This document shows, piece after piece, positions 33,390-45,300 of a stretch of DNA of 64,000 nt. The notes beneath the pieces were generated by a model. That model was not told where the DNA came from and made no database searches. It worked only from the letters and a program-made list of their open reading frames with translations. Source of the stretch: Acanthococcus lagerstroemiae. Its lineage: Eukaryota; Arthropoda; Insecta; Hemiptera; Eriococcidae. Location of the stretch: assembly GCA_031841125.1 (NCBI GenBank), contig CM063108.1, positions 10,448,142 to 10,512,141 on the forward strand, given 5' to 3'. Every line of letters begins with the position of its first letter. Position 1 is the stretch's first letter. A program made the translations under genes and the position numbers.

Positions 33390-34335
33390 TTGGGAACTGA
33401 ATCAGAGACATATTATTTTCCGCCAGAAGCCCAACCTATCACATTACATGAGATGCTCTTCAAAGTACCTACAGTTGCAAGGAATATAGCAGCTATGAAT
33501 AAACGTGGCCAATTTTGTAATCTGACGATTAAGTTGAGCGATGAATTAAAGAAAGTATACGTTGACGAAGAGGGCAACGTCCAATTCAAGGAATATTTTC
33601 TCCAGGCTGAAGAACAATCAATCATTCAGGAACAACATGCTGAAACTGAAACAGACCACAGAAAAACACTCCAATCAGTGACAAAGGACATGGTGTTGGC
33701 AAAATACGTTAATAGGAATCAAAATGCTGAAGTCTGGCTCCTGACCTTCAACAGGGAATGTGATCGTCTCAATATCATCGAAAATAGAAGAGCAGAGGCG
33801 ATGCGACTATTTCTGGAGGAGACCCCACTTGAATGGTTTACATCTCAATGGATCACCAATAGTGATGACAGCTGGGACAACTGGTCAGCCAATTTTATCG
33901 AAGCGTTTGGAGACAAAGGTTGGAATGATATTTGGTTTGCCGTTAATTTTAGATGGCAATTAGGTACTATTTTTTCAGAATAGGTATGTAATTTAAAAAA
34001 ATCGTTTATTGGTAGAGTCTCTACCAGATATGAGTGAAAAAATAGAATTGCTTTAATAGCAGTAGGTCTTCCCCGGGAAGTGAGAGAAAAGATCGATAAA
34101 AATTATGTAACCACACAAGGCAGATTACTTTTGGAAGTTACTAAATGGGAGAGTGTTTCTGGAAGAGAAAAAGGGATTCAAGGATAGGTATCACCATATT
34201 AATGAATGCTGGAATAACCCAGTAGATCAAAATTTTAGAGACAAACCAGGAAATAAAAATTCAGACGAAGTAATTAAAGTCGCCAATAATACAGAACTTG
34301 AGGGCTTATTCAACAATGTTGATCCAAAAAACTAA
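33390..34335 (+). pseudogene. Gag of element B (broken)
   Basis: 33390-33983 encodes a Gag core aligned with those of A and D (MRLFLEETPLEWF, NFIEAFGDKGWN). It begins at a point equal to about residue 30 of D Gag. 33984-34150 holds stop codons and frame changes. 34153-34335 resumes with a decayed zinc-knuckle tail (HHINECWNNP; the first Cys pair is lost) and ends ..FNNVDPKN-stop at the slippery site. Confidence 0.85.
34326..34332 (+). promoter_or_regulatory. -1 frameshift slippery site, element B
   Basis: CCA AAA AAC TAA: the heptamer A_AAA_AAC with the gag stop as the next codon. One step back opens the pol frame at CTA (34332), which runs without a stop into the protease. The distance to the Met after the protease loop is 87 nt, as in D. 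Confidence 0.85.
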
Positions 34336-35835
34336 AATTACCCCCACTTATCAAAATAATAACAAATATCGAGAATAAAAAAGGTCTAGCGCTATTCGAC
34401 TCCGGTGCTAATATTTCAATGATCAGATATGATTTTGTCCTAATGTTAAAAACAGGAAAAATAAAATACGAAACCTACTCATACAAAACAATGAGTGGGG
34501 GAGATAGGTTGATTGGCGTTGCAATTGTTAAAATGAAAATAATGAACAATGAGAAAAAGGTGCGACTCTTCGTCATAGATAAAAAGGATCTCAAATATGA
34601 CATTGTATTGGGACTAGACTGTATAGTGGAATACGAGTTAAGATTGAATGAAAAATTGGAAGTATCTCAGAGAAATGAGGAAAAGATAATTAACGGAAAG
34701 GAAGTGGAAAAAGAAAATGAAATAAATGTAAACTGGAACGAGTTCATTCCAGTTGAAAAGTTTGAAGTACGAACAAATCATCTTGATAAAAAAAAGAAAA
34801 AAGTGATATACAATTTAATAGATAAATACGGCTCAAGTTTTGCCAAGGATAGATATGATATTGGAAAAGTTACAAAATATGAAGCTCAAATAAAATTATC
34901 TGAGAATAGTTATGTTGCGAAGAAGCCTTATCGCTGTTCTTTTGAAGACCAGCAGGAAATTGAGAGTCAGGTCACCAAGTTATTAAGCCACAAGATGATT
35001 GAACAATCGATGTCCCCATTCGCATCCCCAGTTACACTGGCCTACAAAAAGGAGGGCGAAAAAAAGGTAAAGAATAGGATGTGCATAGATTTTCGTGACC
35101 TAAACAAACTGGTAGTACCCGAAAGCCAGCCATTTCCCCTAATAGAGGATTTAATAACATGCACTCAAGGATGTACGTGGTTCTCGTCATTTGATATAAA
35201 CTCTGCATTTTGGACGATTCCAGTTCGTCAGAAGGACCGTCATAAAACTGTGTTTGTAACCCAACACGGACACTGGCAGTGGGTTAGTTTACCATTCGGT
35301 TATAAAAACGCCCCAGCAATTTTTCAGAGAATTTTGTCTGGTATAATAAAACAAAGAGAGTTAGATGGTTTTTGTGTAAATTATATTGACGATATATTGA
35401 TATTCTCAAAGTCATTCGAGGAACATGTATTGCACATTGAAAAACTAATACTCGCGATTCAAGAGGAGGGGTTTTGATTGAAGTTTACAAAATGTGAATT
35501 TGCTAAAGATAGGGTAACTTTCCTTGGTCATGTGATTGGAAACGGCACAGTCAGGCCACTAACAAGCAATGTAGTCGCAATAAAAGAATTCCCAACACCT
35601 AAAAACAGAAAAAACATACGACAATTTTTAGACAAGGTAAATTTTTATTTAAAATATATTCCTAGTACCACAAAATTATTAGAACCATTTCATAATTTAC
35701 TCAGAAAAAATGTAGATTTCATTTGGTCAGAAAATTGCGAAAATTCATTCAAGAAAGTAAAAGAATATTTAGCCTCGACTCCCGTATTAGCAATCATTGA
35801 TAGAAACAAACCAATCCACATAATATGTGGCAGTT
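34332..35835 (+). pseudogene. Protease-RT of element B (one nonsense codon, truncated)
   Basis: The protease has a normal active-site loop LFDSGANISMI and the ..IVLGLDCI.. block. A linker (NVNWNEFIPVEKF) follows. RT: SPFASPVTLAYKKE, MCIDFRDLNKLV, WFSSFDINSAFWTIPV, LPFGYKNAP, YIDDILIFSK. A TGA at 35475-35477 stands where A and D have Arg or Lys (..EGF-x-), most simply a CGA-to-TGA change. The frame then continues through the thumb and connection to 35835. RNase H, integrase and the 3' LTR are missing. Confidence 0.9.
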
Positions 35836-36331
35836 TCTATATAAAAAGGGACAACTTTGTTGGTAAGAAAAGACAACGAAAACGGGAAAAATTAAGAAGT
35901 AAAATTTCTAACAAAAATAATCGATGTTCAGATTATAATGGATTCTTGTATGAAATTCGATGCTCTTTCCCATGAAGAAGATCGCAACCTCCAGAAATAT
36001 CAGCAAGTAGTTCTACATCTTCGACTATCGAACGTGTTAAGTATCTAGGAGATGAAAAGATTATACGACCATCTTCACCAAATTCTGAATTTTTAAAATG
36101 TTATCCTGCATTGAGTAATTTTTCATCTCCTGGATTCGTACAACAAGTTTCCAAAGTCACAATTATTACTCTCTCAAACCATTAATTACTTACCTAGTGT
36201 TGGGCTGAAAACGGTATTTTTGACCATTTAACGAAAAACCAAATTTTCTTAACGTTTAACGTTTTCTAACACCTTCAATTTTGAGAATAGGCAATACATC
36301 GTACTAAGATTTTTTCCATCCATATTCCGTT
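35836..36331. other. Unidentified sequence after element B
   Basis: From about 35974 one plus-strand frame is open for about 68 codons without ATG (..QPPEISASSSTSSTIERVKY then LGDEKIIRPSSPNSEF..), Ser-rich with no recognised domain. An overlapping frame reads HEEDRNLQKYQQ. It could be an exon or a fragment of another transposon. No splice sites can be assigned firmly. Confidence 0.35.
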
Positions 36332-36597
36332 CAGTGGCGTAGCCAGGATTTTCCCAATGGGGAGACAAAGTAAGATTTTCAAAGGAGAAAAAGTCGAAAA
36401 TTGAGGTATTTTTTAAAAATCGCCGATATTAGAAGACTATTAATTTTATGAAAATGAAGGTAAAATTACTGCTCGAGCGAAAATTTTCTGGAAAAACGTT
36501 TTTTAAAGTCGAAAAATTGCTCATTCTTGCTTATTTTATATTCAATTTCAAATGCCTTGGGGAGCCATTCGCCCCCTCCCCCCTGGCTACGCCACTG
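36332..36597. mobile_element. hAT MITE, CAGTGGCGTAGCCAGG termini
   Basis: 266 bp with perfect 16-bp ends and an exact 8-bp target duplication ATTCCGTT (36324-36331 and 36598-36605). The interior is AT-rich and non-coding. The degraded copy at 681-955 is the same family. Confidence 0.92.
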
Positions 36598-36745
36598 ATT
36601 CCGTTAGTTATCATGTCTTGTGTATCGTCTTGAAACTTGTGTGGTTTTTCTTTGTAATTTTTAAAACAGCGTAGCCTCTTCAATTTGCTCATAGGCAACT
36701 TTTTGATCCAACTTTTTTTAGTTTTATCGAGCACTATGCGTACCT

Positions 36746-36898
36746 AAAGTCTGGTCCAGTTAAGAAACATAATTTTCAATCCGCAATACACATCGATAAT
36801 GGGCATTGTGAAGTTGGAGGGCAAGGACGAGTTCAAGAACACGTTCTCAGCGCCGTGAAAAAAAGAAAAAATTGTGTTTCTTAACTGAACCAGACTTT
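36746..36898. mobile_element. MITE, AAAGTCTGGTCC family, copy 2
   Basis: AAAGTCTGGTCCAGTTAAGA at the left and its inverse at the right, with interior shared with 10895-11035. Here the TIR is about 24 bp with one or two mismatches. Confidence 0.85.
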
Positions 36899-37692
36899 TA
36901 GCGGGTTCTTGAACGAAGTCCGGACACCCTGTATAATAGTGTATGAAACAGTTTGATATTTGGCGGGAAAATCAACAAAATGATTCAAAAAGTTTGAACA
37001 CGTCTGTCAAAAAATCTTGTTTTTTCGAAAATTGTGAGGTACCCCTTTTTTAATGGATGTAGAGAAAGATGAATATAGCACATAGGAAGCTGGAAAGATC
37101 TCATTTTGTCAGCTGTCAGGAATTGAGTCTACTATATAAACATACTAAAAAATGATCCGACTGACAAAGTTGACCCTTTTTACAGAAATTGCCACATATT
37201 TTCTTTTACACTGTGAAGGTCTTAATTTACAACTGCCATTTAAAGCGTAAACTAAACAAAACGAAAAATAAGTGTTTGTTTTTTTTTAATTTATCTATTT
37301 AATATAAAAATATACCTACTCAAATATTTTCTTTAATTTTAATTTTTTATATTTTATGTCAGTCAGAATCAGTGTTTATCCGAGTTTGGATGCCTTCTGC
37401 TCCTTAATTTGATTTGGCGAGAGGTCACCGCCCTTTCAAATTCGGATCCCTTAACAGCTGATTTGAAAGTCACCTTGTGATTTTATTTGATTTCATAGTA
37501 ATACTAAATCTTTCTTCCAGTTGAACAGTTATCTCATTTGCTACTGTATGGTATTCTGGCCTGCAAAATTCCCATGTCCTTTGAAAAACTGAAAACCAAA
37601 TTGCATTTACATGTATGTTGTCAATGTTACACTATTTCTGCCATAAGTCTGTGATGATGTATGGTGATACGGAAATCACCCCCTCATGATGT
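36899..37692. other. No gene recognised
   Basis: AT-rich with no supported coding sequence. Confidence 0.5.
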
Positions 37693-37704
37693 GCGGTAAT
37701 AGAT

Positions 37705-37822
37705 CGATGATGATAGAGGGGGAGGGGGTATGGCGATGCACGCATGCCAAATTGGACCCAGGACGCCGCACTCCCTATTCCGGAAACGCCCCGAATGGGC
37801 CTGCGTCAGAATAGGGGGGGGG
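37705..37822 (-). mobile_element. Short R1-type LINE 3' end
   Basis: The 12-bp target duplication GCGGTAATAGAT lies at 37693-37704 and 37823-37834. The minus strand has the same structured 3' terminus as the copies at 11399 and 25544, with a compensated closing stem CCCTATTC/GAATAGGG and the same CGGAAAC and GCGTCA loop strands. It begins at almost the same 5' point as the 111-bp copies. Confidence 0.85.
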
Positions 37823-37834
37823 GCGGTAATAGAT

Positions 37835-38035
37835 ACGAAAAAAAACAAAGGGCTCACTTTTTGAACAAATTGATGGTAAGTCGATCGAAAAAGTTGAAGA
37901 GGTGATATATCTAAGTCAAATCGTTAGTATGAAGGACAGGACTAATAGTGAAATTAACAGGAGAATAGGAGAATTTCAGCTGCATGGAATAAATGTTGGA
38001 GTCTAAAATACATCTTTAAAGGGCAATTCAACAAC
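37835..38035 (+). pseudogene. LINE reverse transcriptase scrap
   Basis: Encodes KVEEVIYLSQIVSMKDRTNS and EINRRIG, the post-catalytic block that follows FADD in RTE/CR1-like LINEs. It is bounded by the R1 3' end on the left and the foldback on the right. Confidence 0.75.
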
Positions 38036-38062
38036 ACATTAAATAGGAGATAGGAGGGAAAA

Positions 38063-38319
38063 AGTACTACGCTCCGCTAGTGCATCAGTTTTCAGACGCA
38101 TCTGCAACCACGGGAGAGCATTTTCATGTCTTTCCGCTCCTCGGATTTCGCCGACATGAGAATATCGATGGTCGCTTCGCTTTTTGTTTTTTTGGCGGTA
38201 CAGTCGTTGATCGTGGATATTCTCATGTCGGCGAAATCCGAGGAGCGGAAAGACATGAAAATGCTCTCCCGTGGTTGCAGATGCGTCTGCAAACTGATGC
38301 ACTAGCGGAGCGTAGTACT
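38063..38319. mobile_element. Foldback element with 104-bp arms
   Basis: The arms 38063-38166 and 38216-38319 are inverted copies with one visible mismatch, separated by 49 bp. The ends are AGTACTACGCTCCGC. No clear target duplication beyond the AGTACT palindrome. The transcript would form a long hairpin, a possible source of small RNAs. Confidence 0.9.
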
Positions 38320-40190
38320 CGAAGGCTAATACCAGGAACGTAGTGCTCTCAGGCTGATACAAGGAGCGTTGCGAGTCGGAAGCGCTTCGCGCCCGAGCCT
38401 CAATTTAGGGTCAAGTGGTACACAGTGCGCCATGGTACACAGTGACACAATCGATATATCTTCTATACTACTAGCGCTGCGTATCTGCAAATGAGATATT
38501 TTATGTAACCTAGTGTAATACACCTATCTGTCTATTTCTTTTCAACATTCTATGGTAATTTACCTGTTCCTAACCTAATTGAATTTTGGTTGATGCGAAG
38601 GGGAGAACATGATAATTCAATTCAGCTCAATAATAATAAATAAATGAAACCGGAAGTGAGTAATTTTGATGTATAACCAGACAACAGAATGTCCTCTTTC
38701 CAATAATGTATTTTTTGAAAAGAAATAAAGAAAAGCGCGTCAGATATTGATGTTTTTTTCTGGAGAGGTATGCGGGTACTTAGTGACACGAAGTCTGTGG
38801 GTACAAAGGGACACTAATAAAATGAATGACGATATTTTCAACATCGGTTAAGTCTTGGAAATGGACAATAATTTGTATAAAATGACGTTCTTACAAAGAC
38901 AGCGTGATACAAATAAATTTCCGTCTTTGAATGTCACCGATGAGGCCTAGATTGTCCGCAAAATTCTGGTCACCATTACTAGGTAATATGGTGCACCAAT
39001 CAGAATCTCAGTACGCTTTTGCCGACGACTTACACAACTTTAATAATCTGAAATAAATTATGTTTATTCCATGTTTTCCCAATCTTCTCACTGTGTCACT
39101 GTGGACCATGACTGTGTCACTGTTCCCTAACGTGGGTCCTCAGTAACACAAAATTATGCTTTTACATTTTGGTCTGTAACTTTGCTCTTAGTCAACGGAA
39201 AGTATTCAAATTTTGATATGTTATAGAGATCGCTATTTAACAATGAAAAAACTTTATGATTGATCAATTAGAAGACGAGATATTGGCAAATGAAAAATCT
39301 TGTGTCACTGTACACCACTTGACCCCATGCGATTTACATTTCGCACCTCTATTCCGACGACGAAACTTCAGCAAAATACTTCAAGCCAGAGATAATGTAT
39401 TATATTACTTCGTAATAGATCGCCCACTCTTCGTTACGTTTCGCGACGTTGTAAATAGTTCGAGAGTAGGCCACAGGTAGTGTCGAGCGCTGCTTGTTCG
39501 ACAGTTTCGTGCTTCCACTCTACAGCAGTTTGCTCACGGTATGCTGCATTGCTTTTTGCTTCTATATTCATGATTTTCACCATACCTTGGGTGAACACGC
39601 GTATTATTGCTTTTAAAATATTCTTCGTTTTTCTACTGTAAATAATGTAGATTTTTTTGATGATTGTTTCAAAGAAAACATTAAAATAAAAATGGGCTAA
39701 ATTCATCAAGGTTATTTATTTTTTTTCACCTGACGTTTTGAAGAAGTGGTTCGAAAAATTATTATTAACAACCATCTGTAAACACGCATTACAACAGATA
39801 AGAAAGGAAACATTATCATACTGCTCTTGAACTGATACCCATCAGATTGAAAATTAACTACCCACTTTCTGTGTCTTCGAAAGTGTTCTTCAGTTCTTCA
39901 AAATAATAATAATTCTGATTTCCAAAATTTTAAACGTTTTGATCCTCGAAATGCGGTATAAACATACACAAATACAACCGATTCCAACGAACGAACATAC
40001 CGACGAATGACTCCAACTCACTTTACTAACACAAACACACACCAGCACCCTAAATTGACAGCAGCGCTACCGGTGGCCAACTCTCTTGAACTAAAATACA
40101 GTTATGATATCGCCATTGGAAGTGCGCCCGCCCTGCTTCAAGCGTACTGTCTATTTTAGTTGGCCAGCATAGCCACATCGCTAGCGCAAC
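38320..40190. other. No gene recognised
   Basis: AT-rich, with recurring phrases about GTGTCACTGT (38430, 39095-39125, 39300). Short frames have no recognised domain. Confidence 0.5.
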
Positions 40191-40345
40191 ACCACTACAG
40201 TGACAGTACCCCGAAACGCTCCTCCGACACAAAGACAGTCCGTATGCTTTAGCTCTTCATGGTGATATTTCAATTCAGTTGTTGACATTTATACAGTCTC
40301 TAGCCGTGTTATTATATACAGTCATTCAGTCAGTCAGTCCCGTCC
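40191..40345. repeat. Dispersed repeat shared with 51.5-52.0 kb
   Basis: CAGTCCGTATG, TTTAGCTCTTCATRGTGA and TCTCYAGCCGTGTT recur at 51845-52000 in the same order. Confidence 0.7.
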
Positions 40346-40954
40346 AGTCCAGTCCAGTTTTCCGTTGGCAGCCAACCTAGCCAGCGCGATTTTCGTAACG
40401 ATATTTTCGTGATCGTCATGTTAAAAAGTAAACATTTTTTCCGTCGTGTGCCAAAGTAAAAACATAAAAATGTTACAAATAACATATTTAATTCCAGCTT
40501 AGTAACTTCACTGATGTACGGCTCCCAGACGCAGTGGGGATCCAAGAGGGCATGGGGTACATGGCCCCTGTCTTGGTTGAAATTTTTAATGCAATAATAG
40601 GAAAAAAATAATTAAAATGATAAATTGTACGGCTCATTACACTCCACGAATGTATAATAACGCATCTATATATTCGTCATTACGTATCCCGCATTAGATA
40701 AAATATTTTTCCGGGAGCACCCCCGCCTCACACCCCTCCCAACATAAAAGCAACAGCTAATCATTATGCATTGTCGCTACTGTACCCCCCCCCCATCTCT
40801 CTCTATATCCGCGCCTGTCCAGACGTGGTCAATAACTAGAAAAATGGAAAATCAACAGTATGGAGAGATCTACACTTGAACTAAAAACGAAAAGATAAAA
40901 TACCTATTAAAAAGTACGGGAAAAGTTACCACATAATAAGAACTTCATTACCTC
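40346..40954. other. No gene recognised; MITE scraps
   Basis: A C-run followed by TATATCCGCGCCTGTCCAG (about 40785-40825) resembles the right end of the CAGGCGC MITE. No left partner is identified. Confidence 0.45.
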
Positions 40955-41215
40955 ATACAGAGGAAGAAAATGGAACTGGGCAGGGCGAGGGTAAAGGACA
41001 ACCGTTGGACCTATAGGGTCACCTTTTAGCAACCAACAAATGAAAGAAAACTAGGAAAACTAAAACTAAGGTGGAAAAACGATTTTGATATTTATTATTT
41101 TTTTAAAGAAAAAATATATATCCTGGGAGAGGGGGAATGGGAAAGATTGAGGGAGGTCTTTGTCCAGGCAAGGTATGACGCAACAGGGGCTCATAAAGCC
41201 CCAAAGAATATCGTT
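40955..41215 (+). pseudogene. LINE ORF2 C-terminal scrap
   Basis: Encodes a KWNWAGRARVKDNRWTYRVT-like block, a LGKLKLRWKNDF block and GEWERLREVFVQARY, the standard C-terminus of RTE/CR1-like ORF2, with stops between the blocks. It is followed by the 3' UTR phrase CAACAGGGGCTCATAAAGCC. Confidence 0.8.
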
Positions 41216-42335
41216 ACTTGGATACTGCTTGTACTATAATTCACAATTTTGAGTCAAATGAAGGCTTCCTTTACTTTACTTTTTAAAAAGTTGGAAATGA
41301 AAAAATATTTGTATGAAAACTTTTTTTTATTTTCAAAGTTTTAATGGAACCCTCATTAGGTGGGTGGGCGAGCAAATGGAGAGGGGGGTTGACTTCTTTT
41401 AACATGTGGCAAGCCAGGTGAAGGTGGCAACTTTCTTGTGGATACTTGGAAGACAATACGCAACAACTTCCAAAGAAATATTGCAATCACTTTTTTTTTT
41501 CATCCTCATTTTAATTTTACTAACATATGAGCTGAACTGAGTTGCAGTTAGGGTTTTCAACATTTTTAAATTTCAATTTGTGTTCTGGCTCTATAGGGAA
41601 CTCATTCTGAGAAGTACGTCAGTTTCAACTGAAATTCGGGAGCGCTTTTTTCCTTCAATCTATTTCTCCCCAACTTCGAAATTTTTTTGACACCTTATTT
41701 AAAAGATGGTCCATCAAAACGTCCACAATTGTACAATAAAGATTCCCAAACGCACCATACTTCATGTTACTCAAGTAGGTTAGGTAAAGAATACTAGGTA
41801 TCTGCATTCTGTGTTATTTGATTTAACTCAACTGTTGCTATATACATACACATGTAGTTTAGTCTTCAAAACGTCCCAGATTTTTCTAAAAAATGGAAAA
41901 CCAAATGTATAGGTATGTAATGACTGTCACAAGAAGTACAAGTGTCGGTATCGATATTTTGTCATACTGCCAGTCACATCTTACCGATTACACTCATATT
42001 TTTCGAAGGAACAAAAAGAGGTTTTCAACGCTGCCCCAGTGTTTGAACAGTCATAAAATATGGAGAGAAAATACACAATGGATTCAAAAGTAATAACTTT
42101 CAGACAAGCGGTAACTTTGTGTTACTGTGTATGCATAAGCTCCTTCAGTTTATTTGCAGTGAGCTACCACACATTTTTATCCTGAAGCAGGTGTAATATA
42201 TTTTCTGGGCCTGTATTATAAATCAGTGCTGAGAAGACGCCTCAGCTCGTAGCCTATTGCGTTGTCCTCTCAAACAAGAATAGAAGGATATCGAGCAGGT
42301 AACATAGATTTAGAGAATAATACGCTGTCGGTTCC
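41216..42335. other. No gene recognised; upstream of MINPP1-like gene
   Basis: AT-rich. GTATATAGGTCC at about 42339-42350, about 45 bp before the MINPP1-like ATG, could be a weak TATA element. No other supported feature. Confidence 0.45.
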
Positions 42336-42391
42336 AGTTGTATATAGGTCCGGTACCGAATTTTGTTTGAAAGTTTGTTGAAAGCGTCACA

Positions 42392-45300
42392 ATGGTGTTG
42401 TACAGAGTAACGAAGATGGCTGTAAAAATTGCAACAATTTTTACGATTCTCCCGGTACTTGTGAGTTCTGTCGTTGAAAAAGATTACTGTTATGAAAAAG
42501 ACGACGATCCGTATTCACGTTTCGGATTAAAAACGTCATATAATTTGATTCATGCTCCTGAAATGTACATTTTGGAATCACCACGTAAGTTGTTATTTCG
42601 TAGCGTCTATCAACCAATCTTTTGAGTCATAGAATAGATTTTCTTGCCACATCCTCATAGGAGGAAAGAAGGAAGATGTGAGAGAAAACTTCCTGTAGAT
42701 ATTTGTCAGTTGGCAAATTCGTCTTAGAGGAGGAATGCCATAAAAATCGTTAATGTTGAAAAATGAAAACCTTACTAGCATTGACCACACCTACTAAAAA
42801 TCTTGAATACAGCCTTATCTGCAACCAGATGAGTTAAACTTTTTCTCGTAAAAAAAAAAAGATACATAATAGGTTCATGTGAACTTTTTATGTCAAACAT
42901 TTTTGTTGAGTACCTATATTAAAAAAATGGCTCGTCCCACTTCCGACTTAGTGCGAAAGATTTTTGGATAAAGGTTGCATTTTGAAAACTAACCTAAAAT
43001 CCAGCTCCTTCATTCTCTTTCTTCACGAAAAGTAGCAATGCAAAGTATGAAGCAACATGATTAAAACGTTTTAAACTTGTATTTTTGTTTGAAAACCTTA
43101 TTGTTATTTGATGCTTCATGTGAATCAGGTGTTTTAATAATTTATGCCAATCATTTTTGTTTGAAATCCTTAACTTACACATGTACAATAGAGATTAGTA
43201 ACTATTGTAGTATTTCTATAGATCCTAATATAAATTTAAAATATTATTTCTCATATTATTTAGAATGCACTCCTGTTTATTTGTGGGCGTTGATCCGTCA
43301 TGGAACTCGATATGGAAAGCTAAAATCTTTCAACAAGTTACCGACCTTGAAAGAACAAATTATTTCCAATCATGATGTTGATGGACGTAAGATTGCCGGG
43401 ATTTTAGGTGAAGTGGGGTAATTTTGAGAATGTAGCCTTTTGGAGCAAATATGAAATCAGAAATTTTGATTTTCCTAAGGTGTATTTTCATTTCTGAATT
43501 GCATCACAATGTCTGAAAATATGGTTACATTAACATGAAAAATAAAAATTATTAGGTAAATAAGACCATAGAATTTGCATTAAAAAAAATATACCTATAA
43601 ATAAATAAACAGTTTGTGCTGATCATGAGACAATTAACCAATACAGCTTTGAATTATTCGCAATTTTGCATAGATGAGGAGTTGATGATTGCATCTCCAC
43701 GCATGATTTCTATGTTGATTTAAGGAAGATGTATTCATTTCCTGAGTGCCGGAGCACTCTGGGACACCCTTGGGGCAATTATGGAACTAGTCAATGTCGA
43801 AAATGAAAGCACTGACAACAGTGACCCCCTTATATCTTCCACATATTTCCGAGTTCCAGGTCTTACCACAAGCCTGTATTGTGGGTACATTTTTCACGCA
43901 GAATTACCAATGAAAGGGTATGAGTAATAGTCTATGAACAAGCACTGGAAAACTTCTAAAAATAAAACTGGGAAATCTCTTCGTGAAATTTGTACGACCA
44001 CAAATGTACAGAATACGTTTAAATATTTCCAAAAAAGTCGAAGATATTTAGACAGCTAGCATTAAGTTTTGTGAAATGAAACATATTCCAGTGCCTTTCA
44101 AAACGTTAGGCAGCCAGAATCTTCTTGTGATTTCTATAAAAGTTAACATTCATAAATTGTAAATCCACTAAAGAATTTGCATGGCTGAATTATTTCTTAC
44201 CTACCTTACGATTACTAATTTTTAGTACTGCAGTGGTGTGAAGTTTGGGATAGATACGTACAAACATCTACACGTGGATAATGGATATAAAGCCTCCGTG
44301 TTGATCTTAAGATTTCTATTGCCAAAACGTCGGGAGAAGTCTGAAAATGAAATAAAAAGAAAAGCCCCAGAATTGACCCACCATATTGTCCAGGTATGTA
44401 GGGAAGAGTTTTTTCTGGCGGGGCAAAAATCTTTAAATTCCCAACTAACTCAAGACAAAATTCGAAGTATAAAAAAAACGTTTGACTTGTTGGATTTACC
44501 CAACTTTTGATTTTTGATCCATATACTAAAATCTCCGAACTCCGGCGGAGGCTTGGGGGGGGGCAAGCTGCCCCCGTGCCCTCCTCTTATTTTTTTGTCT
44601 CGGCCATTGTCCCATAGTAGCCTCAATCCCTCAGTGTACAGGGCAGTTCACTGACACATGATAGTTTTTGAGCTTTCTATAAAGGTCATCATTTTTACTA
44701 AAAAAAAAAATAAATAAATAAAAAAAATAAAAAAATAAAAAAATAAAAAAATACCTCCCTTTTCTCCGAAAAGTCGGTAAAAAAAGGTATAGGTAACCTA
44801 ACCAATGTTTCCAAAATGTCTTTCTTGCCCTTCTTATATTACCTCACTTCACTATAATCTATATATTCTGTAATATAGATGGGGTAATAGGTACCTATTT
44901 TATTCCATGGACTAGACTGCACATTGTAACAAATCAAGAGTGGATAATCAACGGGCCGCATATTATTGTATTCTATTTATAGGTGGCTTTCTCTGCCCAG
45001 AAGATTTGGATAAATTGAGAACATGGACGTACAGCTGGACTGAGGAGCAGGATAATGAACTCACATCTGCAGGAAAAGCAGAACTAGCATCACTGACTGA
45101 ACGAATCCGTGACAATTTTGCAACTCTTTTTTCACAACCTCAGTCTACGTTTGTGGTAAATTTTGGCTAATACTATATGAGAGCATGTAGCAATTTTTTT
45201 ATTTTTTTTCCAAAGGAGAATTCGTTTATCGTTATTGGCCCTGACCCTCAAAACAAATGTCAACATAGTAACTTAACTTTTGTATCGATGTCTATGTTTA

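Larger units (their letters stand above)
33390..35835 (+). mobile_element. Truncated Ty3/Gypsy retrotransposon B
   Basis: Gag, slippery site, protease and RT of a Gypsy element close to D. It stops abruptly early in RNase H (after ..AIIDRNKPIHI, about 35825). No LTR is found on either side. The 5' end near 33385 enters Gag several codons in, so both ends are lost. Confidence 0.88.

Noticed and set aside
40050..40545. Short minus-strand frames near 40.0-40.5 kb as genes
   Set aside because: No domain, and part of the interval is a dispersed repeat also found at 51.5-52.0 kb.
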